NCBI GenBank assembly: GCA_964569245.1
Contig: CAZMTK010000019.1
Span: 1 to 27,843, forward strand
Direction of reading: 5' to 3'
Source of the DNA: JAAYTY01 sp964569245
GTDB lineage: Bacteria; Fermentibacterota; Fermentibacteria; Fermentibacterales; Fermentibacteraceae
Length of the DNA: 27,843 bases
A model generated the notes under the pieces. It worked only from the letters and a program-made list of their open reading frames with translations, did not search any database and was not told the DNA's origin. The translations under genes were made by a program, and so were the position numbers. Below are positions 22,575 to 27,843 of this stretch, piece after piece. Within the stretch, counting starts at the first letter, position 1, and each line of letters opens with the position of its first letter.

Positions 22575-23900
22575 CTACCTGCCGCGCGACGGGAGCGCTG
22601 TCACGTTCCGGAGCCACTTTTCCAGGGAGACTGCAGCCCTGGCTGCATACGCAGCGTTCCTCTCGCGACGGGATACGCGTTTTCCAAGCGGAGGGAACAG
22701 GCCGTAGTTGACGTTGCTGGGCTGGAAGTGCTTCCACTCCGAAGAGGTCGCATGGCGCAGGAGGCTCCCGAGGGCGGTTTCCGCAGGAGGCGGCAGAGGC
22801 TCGGTTCCTGAAAGCCTTGCCGCTGCGAAAAGCCCCGCCAGCATGCCGCAGGCCGCTGACTCCACGTAGCCCTCCACGCCGGTGATCTGCCCGGCCAGGA
22901 CAACCTCCTCGCGGCAGCGCAGGCGCAGGGTCGGGTCGAGCACCGCGGGCCCGTTCACGAAGGTGTTCCTGTGCATCGAACCCAGCCTCGTGAACTCGGC
23001 GTGCTCCAGGCCCGGAACCAGCCTGAACACCCTCCTCTGCTCGGAGTATTTGAGCTTGGTCTGGCAGCCCACGAGGTTCCAGGCGGTGCCGGCAGCGTTC
23101 TCCCTCCGGAGCTGTATCACAGCGAAGGGGGGCCTGCCGGTCCTCGGGTCCGTGAGGCCCACGGGCTTCAGCGGCCCGTGAGCGAGCGCCATCCGCCCCG
23201 AGGCCGCGATGACCTCGAGGGGCATGCACCCGCTGAAGTGCAGCTCCTTCTCGAAGGTGCGGAGCGGGACGGTCTCCGCCGCCGTCAGCTCATCGCGGAA
23301 TTCGTCGTACTCGCCCTCGCCCATGGGGCAGTTGAGGTAGTCGTCGCCGCCCTTCCCGTAGCGCGACTGGGCGAACACCACGGACGTGTCCAGGGAGTCG
23401 GCGGCCACGACAGGGGCGATTGCATCGTAGAAGTACAGGTGGCCTGCCCCGGTGAGCGACTCCAGCTCGCGAGACAGCCTGTCGCCGGTCAGCGGGCCCG
23501 TGGCGAGTATCACCGGCCTGCCCCGGGGAAGAGTCTCCACCTCGCCCCGGGTGATCGTCACGAGGGGGTGCGCCGAGAGCTTCTGCGTCACCCCGGCAGC
23601 GAATGCTTCCCTGTCCACTGCGAGTGCATCCCCGGCGGGCACCCTGCAGGAGTCTGCTACCTCGAGGACGAGCGATCCCAGCGCCCTCATCTCGTTCTTG
23701 AGGAGGCCCACGGCGTTCAGCGGGTTGGCCGACCTCAGGGAGTTGGAACAGACAAGCTCGGCCAGCATGCCTGTGCGGTGGGCGGGGGTCTGGACTGCTG
23801 GTCTCATCTCGCACAGCTCGACGCCGAAACCCCGGCGCGCGAGCATCCATGCGGCCTCGCAACCCGCAAGTCCTCCACCCACAACGACCACATCCCGCAT
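22575..23900 (-). CDS. trmFO: Methylenetetrahydrofolate-tRNA (uracil-5)-methyltransferase
   Basis: Makes m5U54 in the T-loop of tRNA using methylene-tetrahydrofolate and FAD. 441 residues, full family length. The N-terminal FAD-binding motif is VVVVGGGLAGCEAA (Gly8-Gly13). The catalytic cysteines match the family as CSNSLRS (Cys51) and FSGCMPLE (Cys225). Other signatures are AQSRYGKGGDDYLNCPM and AGQITGVEGYVESAACG. The ATG at 23900-23898 lies across the end of the inverted repeat of the adjacent transposable element; AGGAG inside that repeat is 10 bases upstream. Promoter and translation signals therefore seem to be provided by the element. Confidence 0.96.
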   Translation of the reverse strand: MRDVVVVGGGLAGCEAAWMLARRGFGVELCEMRPAVQTPAHRTGMLAELVCSNSLRSANPLNAVGLLKNEMRALGSLVLEVADSCRVPAGDALAVDREAFAAGVTQKLSAHPLVTITRGEVETLPRGRPVILATGPLTGDRLSRELESLTGAGHLYFYDAIAPVVAADSLDTSVVFAQSRYGKGGDDYLNCPMGEGEYDEFRDELTAAETVPLRTFEKELHFSGCMPLEVIAASGRMALAHGPLKPVGLTDPRTGRPPFAVIQLRRENAAGTAWNLVGCQTKLKYSEQRRVFRLVPGLEHAEFTRLGSMHRNTFVNGPAVLDPTLRLRCREEVVLAGQITGVEGYVESAACGMLAGLFAAARLSGTEPLPPPAETALGSLLRHATSSEWKHFQPSNVNYGLFPPLGKRVSRRERNAAYAARAAVSLEKWLRNVTALPSRGR

Positions 23901-23921
23901 AGGGGACAGACTCCTATATTT
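23899..23921 (+). repeat. Left terminal inverted repeat of the element
   Basis: 23 bases, perfect inverse copy of 24650-24672, with core GGGGACAGACTCC. Read on the minus strand it contains AGGAG and ends in AT, which combine with the next G to make the trmFO ATG. Confidence 0.95.
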
Positions 23922-23951
23922 TAGTATAAGAGTAAATCATATCAATGTAGA
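23918..23951 (-). promoter_or_regulatory. Outward-facing promoter in the element, reading into trmFO
   Basis: On the minus strand, TTGATA (23945-23940), a 16-base spacer, then TAAAAT (23923-23918). An overlapping alternative is TCTACA (23951-23946), 17 bases, TATACT (23928-23923). Either would start transcription 10-20 bases before the trmFO ATG. The region is much richer in A and T than the host DNA. Confidence 0.4.
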
Positions 23952-24598
23952 TATCTAGTCTTACGCATTCTTGAGTTAACATTTTTCCACTCTTCGGCTG
24001 CAATCCTCGAGTGCTTTCCCGATCGTGTCGCGATACGAACAACTTGCTCGTCCTCCCAGACATAACTCGCGAGGAATTCCCTCCACTCCCCGGGGCCGGG
24101 CAGGCTGCCCGGGAGATCGGAGAGCAACTCGTGTGCAGGCGCGATACCGAGGTGCGCGGGGGCGCTCGACCATTCATAGTCACCGGGCTCGGATACAATC
24201 CGGGCTCTTACGGGGTTCATCTCGACGTATCTGACGGCGGCGTGGAGATGCCCCTCGTCAAGCGGGCACGAGAAGAAGCGGTTCTGCCAGAGATGGCCGG
24301 TCTCGCCATGCCTGAGGTTGAAGTACGTGGAGTAGGCGGTATGCGCATCCCTGAACGCCAGGGCAAGCGAGAGGGGCAGCTCGGGGACGGCAACCACGTG
24401 CACGTGGTTCGGCATGAGGCAGTATGCGATCACCTTCACCCCTCTCGCCTCGCCGTATCGGGTCAGGCACTCGAGATAATGCGTCATCTCCGATTTCGCT
24501 GTGAATATATCGAGACCTCTGTTGCCTCTCTGCGTGATGTGATGGGCGAGGCCTGGAACGACGAGACGCGGGCCCCTTGGCAATTCTGCTCCGTCCAT
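23942..24598 (-). CDS. REP-associated (Y1/HUH) tyrosine transposase
   Basis: 218 residues, an IS200-like Y1_Tnp domain that cuts and joins single-stranded DNA. The typical start LAHHITQRGNRG is followed by the HUH metal motif MPNHVHVV (His65 and His67). The nucleophile is Tyr123 in AAVRYVEMNPVRARIV. The segment HLWQNRFFSCPLD is also typical of the RAYT group. The C-terminal ~70 residues are variable, as usual. All catalytic residues are present, so the gene looks intact. The gene points toward trmFO and ends 20 bases from the left inverted repeat. Only a weak ribosome binding site (AGG) precedes the ATG. Confidence 0.93.
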   Translation of the reverse strand: MDGAELPRGPRLVVPGLAHHITQRGNRGLDIFTAKSEMTHYLECLTRYGEARGVKVIAYCLMPNHVHVVAVPELPLSLALAFRDAHTAYSTYFNLRHGETGHLWQNRFFSCPLDEGHLHAAVRYVEMNPVRARIVSEPGDYEWSSAPAHLGIAPAHELLSDLPGSLPGPGEWREFLASYVWEDEQVVRIATRSGKHSRIAAEEWKNVNSRMRKTRYLH

Positions 24599-24649
24599 TT
24601 CGAGCCTGATCGGTTAACTCACAAGTTTACTAAAAGCAATTACCTATGT

Positions 24650-24672
24650 AAATATAGGAGTCTGTCCCCTAT
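24650..24672 (-). repeat. Right terminal inverted repeat of the element
   Basis: 23 bases, perfect inverse copy of 23899-23921. It ends three bases before the complement of the cyclase stop codon (24676-24678). Confidence 0.95.
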
Positions 24673-24675
24673 TCA

Positions 24676-27600
24676 CTATTCCAAGGCGTCCGAGATGATT
24701 CTGAGAAGATCGGAAATGTGCGAGGAGCGGCCGCGGGCAAGGGCACGCTCCAGGTCTTCGGCGGGCATTGCCGACTTCAGCTCGTCCATCAGCGTGACAC
24801 AAGCCTGTTCCGGACGGGCGGCGGCCGCAGCCTCGGACTGAAGCCACCCTGCAACGACTGCGGCCTCGCGGTTCCGCTTCATTTGGAGCAACGCTCTCGC
24901 AATTCTGTGTAAAGCCCTCCTCATCTCGAGAGCGGCCCCGACAGCGTTCGCTTCCGAAGCCGACTCGAGAGCGAGCCTCGAGGCAGACAGGAAGTCCCCC
25001 TTCTCAATGGCGATGTCGGAATAACCGAGCAGGCACATCGACGTGCCTCGCCTGTTGCCGGTCTCCCTTCCCAGCTCCAGCCCCTCCCTGTACGCCTCCT
25101 CGGCAGCCTCGGCGTCACCGAGCCCCCTGAGCGTGTTCCCGAGATGAGCCAGGGTGATGACCATACCGTGGCGGTCTCCGAGCCGCCTCCTTGTCTGGAG
25201 GCTCTCCTCCAGCAGCTTCAGGGCCCCGTCCAAATCCCCCGCGGCCTGCTTCACTCCGCCGAGGTTCGACAGGACGATCGAGATGCCTCGCAGGTTCCTG
25301 TCACGCCTGACGATTTCGAGGCTCTGCTCGTAGTAGGAGATGGATGCGGCGTAATCGCCCAGCAGGTGAGTGATCGTGCCGAGGTTGTTGAGGCAGGTCC
25401 CGACCCCGGACTCGTCCTCCGAAGCCCTGCGAAGCTCCAGGCTCTCCTCGAAGAGCCTCCTCGCATCCTCCAGGCGACCGGTTGCGTTCATCACGCTGCC
25501 CAGGTTGTTGAGGGCGATGGCGACTCCCGCGCTGTTGTCCAACTCACGCATCATCTCGAGGCTTTCCATCAGCTTCCGCTCGGCTTCCTGCAGCCTTCCC
25601 GTCGCTGCATAGATGCACCCCTGCCCGCCGAGCGCCCTGGCCTGCCCCATCATGTCGCCGGATTCGGCAGCGCAGGCATGCGCCTCTTCGAGCTTCGCCA
25701 GCGACTCATCGAAACGGCTCACCCCACCGAGCGCATCCGCTATATCCACCAGAAGGGCGACCCGTCCCGGGTGGGCTGGCTCGAGAAGCTCCAGCGCCTT
25801 CTCGTACTTCGCGACGGCTTCAAGGGCGAAGCCTGCGTGTTTCAGGTCGTATGCCGCCGCCGACAGCATGTCGGACGCCCCGACCCTGTCTCCGGCAGCC
25901 TCTAGATGGGTGGCGATGATGCTTCTGTATTCGCTGATGCGATCGCCCGCCCTGGACTGGAGCCACTTTGCCGCCTGCATGTGATAGGTCCTCCTCTTGC
26001 GCAGGAGAACCGTCTCGTATGCGACATCCCGCAGAAGCGCATGTCTGAAGGCGTACTCGACAGCCCCCTCGAAGCGAGAGGCAGGGTTCCTTGTCAGCAG
26101 GTTCTTCGCGCAGGCAGTCCTCAGACAGCCGTCTATGCTCTCCACCCTGTCGTCCTCTGTCAGCAGCGCCGATACGGCCATGTCCCAGAAGGTCCGCCCG
26201 ACCACACTGGCCCTCTGCAGAACTTCTCGCTCTCCGGGCGACAGCGCATCGAGCCTGGCCTCGAGCAATCCTCTCAGAGAGGGAGGGATCCTCAGCCTCC
26301 CGAGCTTTGCGGGCTCCACGCTCCAGGAGTCGGAGCCGATCGTTATCACGCCATCCTGTATCAGCATGCCCACGAGCTCTTCGAGATAGAACGGGTTGCC
26401 CTCGGCGCTGTTCACGAGCAGTTCCTTGAGAGAGGCTGGAAGTTCGCCTGCCTTCCTCATGATCTGGGAAACCAGCTCGTCGCTGTTCTCGGCAGTGAGA
26501 GGCTTGAGTTCGATGACTTCTATCCTGCCTTCCTCCGCCCAGTTGGGATTCGACTCCAGGAACTCCGGCCGGGCGGTGCAGACGATCGACAGAGGAGCTG
26601 TCGGTGATGTCCGCAGCAGATCCATCACCAGCTCGATGGAGCTCTCGTCGCTCCAGTGCATGTCTTCGAGCAGCATGACCACGGAACCCTTCTGGCAGAG
26701 CGAATCGAAGAAGGCCAGGAACTCGCTCCTGCCGCTCCTGATGAGGGACGGGCCGCCGAGCAGCCTCTTCACGGCAGGCACGAAGGACAGGTCGAACCCG
26801 AGGTAGTGGCCCAGGACGGCAATGCTATCGCGCCCAGCCTCTTCGGCGCCTGGAACGGCCATCTTGTCCAGTACCACCGGAGGCGGATCAGACTCAAGAA
26901 GATCGAAAGCTTCGCTGAACACATTGCGTAGGAGGCCGCGCGGCGTGTTCGCCGTCTCGGGCGTCGCCCTTCCCCTGAGAATCCTGGGGGGAGCATCCAG
27001 CCCCTGCAGCCTCGACTCGAACTCGAGGAGCAGCCTCGACTTTCCGATGCCCGCCTCACCCGTGATCAGGGCGAGCCCGGCTCCTCCGCCTCCAGCGCGG
27101 TGAATGGACCTCGACAGGAGGCTTTCGAGCTGGGCGTCCCTGCCGACAAGCTGGGTCGCCACTCCGGCTATTCCTCTGCTAGTGTCCCCGAAGCGTCTCC
27201 TGAGCATCCTTCCGGCCAGATACACCTGCACCGGGGCTTCCCTGTTCCTGACGGTGATACTGCCGCGGTCCTCCAGCTCGAAGGCTCCTGCTGCGAGCCT
27301 TGCAGTGTCCCCGGACATGGCGATTCGCCCGGGAGGCGATTCCTTCTGGAGCCGGCTGGCGATGTTGACGGTATCGCCCATAGCCGTAGTCTCCCCGGTC
27401 GAGCCCACTCCGCCGAACAGCACGGGGCCTGTGTTCACGCCCACCCTGAGCCGGAGGTCCATTCCCTTATCCCGCCCCATCTGCTCTACGCAGGAGATCA
27501 TTGCGACGGACGCCGTAAGCGCCATCCGGGCGTCGTCGTCCCTGGTGCCGCCGGCTCCCCAGACGGCCATTACCGAGTCGCCCATGTGCTTGTCGACGAT

Positions 27601-27843
27601 ACCCCCGTGCTCCTCCACGCAGGAGTCGATCCTCGACCAGAGCGCGTTCATCAGTTCCGTGAGTTCCTCCGCGTCCATTCTCTCCGACAGGGCCGTGAAG
27701 CTGACCAGATCGGCGAACACGATGGTGGCCTGCCTCCTGACAGGCATCTGGCCTACAGGTGTTCCGATTGATTCCAGCCTCGACCTGAGCGCGGCAATGG
27801 CGGCGTCGGCGGCACCGTCCCCGATAACGGAGCGGCTCTCCTC
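24676..27843 (-). CDS. Class III nucleotide cyclase / AAA ATPase / TPR signalling protein, 5' end beyond window edge
   Basis: 1055 residues visible; the frame is open to the right edge. An ATG at 27747 is possible, but 32 further in-frame codons precede it. Numbering from that Met, residues about 5-180 are a class III cyclase domain: metal Asp13 (FADLVSFT) and Asp57 (KHMGDSVMAVWG), purine-selecting Lys53 and Asp125 (GDTVNIASRL), and Asn128/Arg132, so it looks catalytically complete. Next is a STAND-like ATPase with Walker A GEAGIGKS (230-237) and Walker B VVMLLEDMHW. The C-terminal ~450 residues hold many TPR repeats (LNNLGSVMNATGRLEDARRLFEESLELRR type). It probably makes a cyclic nucleotide (cAMP likely) under control of the ATPase/TPR sensor. 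No membrane segment is seen. Confidence 0.93.
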   Translation of the reverse strand, partial: EESRSVIGDGAADAAIAALRSRLESIGTPVGQMPVRRQATIVFADLVSFTALSERMDAEELTELMNALWSRIDSCVEEHGGIVDKHMGDSVMAVWGAGGTRDDDARMALTASVAMISCVEQMGRDKGMDLRLRVGVNTGPVLFGGVGSTGETTAMGDTVNIASRLQKESPPGRIAMSGDTARLAAGAFELEDRGSITVRNREAPVQVYLAGRMLRRRFGDTSRGIAGVATQLVGRDAQLESLLSRSIHRAGGGGAGLALITGEAGIGKSRLLLEFESRLQGLDAPPRILRGRATPETANTPRGLLRNVFSEAFDLLESDPPPVVLDKMAVPGAEEAGRDSIAVLGHYLGFDLSFVPAVKRLLGGPSLIRSGRSEFLAFFDSLCQKGSVVMLLEDMHWSDESSIELVMDLLRTSPTAPLSIVCTARPEFLESNPNWAEEGRIEVIELKPLTAENSDELVSQIMRKAGELPASLKELLVNSAEGNPFYLEELVGMLIQDGVITIGSDSWSVEPAKLGRLRIPPSLRGLLEARLDALSPGEREVLQRASVVGRTFWDMAVSALLTEDDRVESIDGCLRTACAKNLLTRNPASRFEGAVEYAFRHALLRDVAYETVLLRKRRTYHMQAAKWLQSRAGDRISEYRSIIATHLEAAGDRVGASDMLSAAAYDLKHAGFALEAVAKYEKALELLEPAHPGRVALLVDIADALGGVSRFDESLAKLEEAHACAAESGDMMGQARALGGQGCIYAATGRLQEAERKLMESLEMMRELDNSAGVAIALNNLGSVMNATGRLEDARRLFEESLELRRASEDESGVGTCLNNLGTITHLLGDYAASISYYEQSLEIVRRDRNLRGISIVLSNLGGVKQAAGDLDGALKLLEESLQTRRRLGDRHGMVITLAHLGNTLRGLGDAEAAEEAYREGLELGRETGNRRGTSMCLLGYSDIAIEKGDFLSASRLALESASEANAVGAALEMRRALHRIARALLQMKRNREAAVVAGWLQSEAAAAARPEQACVTLMDELKSAMPAEDLERALARGRSSHISDLLRIISDALE

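Larger units (their letters stand above)
23899..24672. mobile_element. Complete RAYT/IS200-like element with perfect 23-bp terminal inverted repeats
   Basis: The 23 bases at 23899-23921 are exactly repeated in inverse orientation at 24650-24672; the core is GGGGACAGACTCC. Between them is one Y1-type HUH transposase gene. The ends are AT-rich compared with the GC-rich surroundings. The element fits between trmFO, whose start codon it enters by two bases, and the cyclase gene, whose stop is three bases beyond the right repeat. No target duplication is obvious, as expected for HUH enzymes. Confidence 0.85.

Noticed and set aside
1..27843. tRNA or rRNA genes, CRISPR arrays, prophage or defence islands
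   Set aside because: No tRNA-like cloverleaf, rRNA sequence, spaced direct repeats, or integrase, phage or defence proteins were seen; the only mobile gene is the RAYT element.

Overview
The window is GC-rich, gene-dense bacterial DNA, most likely a scaffold from an uncultured member of the FCB superphylum (Fermentibacterota, Eisenbacteria, Latescibacterota or a relative). This placement is an inference. It rests on two secreted proteins that end in type IX-like C-terminal sorting domains, a TrmFO (folate-type) tRNA methylase, a PUR-alpha/DUF3276 protein, and class III (oxygen-sensitive) ribonucleotide reductase. A run of exactly 100 Ns at 18280-18379 marks a scaffold gap, so the order across it is only a scaffolding call.

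Layout. 1-4454 (minus) is a nucleotide operon, pyrG-purF-guaA, in which all three enzymes are glutamine amidotransferases; guaA runs off the left edge. 4615-12239 (plus) holds two M16 zinc peptidases flanking a secreted deacetylase-like protein; the second and third genes appear to use non-standard starts (ATA and CTG), each behind a strong ribosome binding site. 12265-13134 (minus) is an EamA transporter, convergent with the M16 cluster. 13359-16332 (plus) is an anaerobic ribonucleotide reductase operon in which the glycyl-radical loop is on a separate 60-residue ORF between nrdD and the radical-SAM activase. Two NrdR-box-like sites exactly 31 bp apart and a good sigma-70-type promoter lie upstream. 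16540-18279 (minus) is a YgiQ-type radical SAM protein cut by the gap.

After the gap come the end of an FG-GAP repeat protein with a sorting domain, a PUR-domain/SANT-like DNA-binding protein, a TauE/SafE exporter and a small Cys-rich membrane protein (all plus). Then follow a small exported protein and trmFO (minus). Next is a complete RAYT/IS200-like element bounded by perfect 23-bp inverted repeats. The last gene is a large class III cyclase-AAA-TPR protein (minus) that runs off the right edge.

The most interesting item is the split class III reductase: a stand-alone glycyl-radical subunit gene that overlaps both neighbours (ATGA at its start, TTGA at its end). The second is the transposable element, whose outer end appears to supply the promoter, ribosome binding site and part of the start codon of trmFO.
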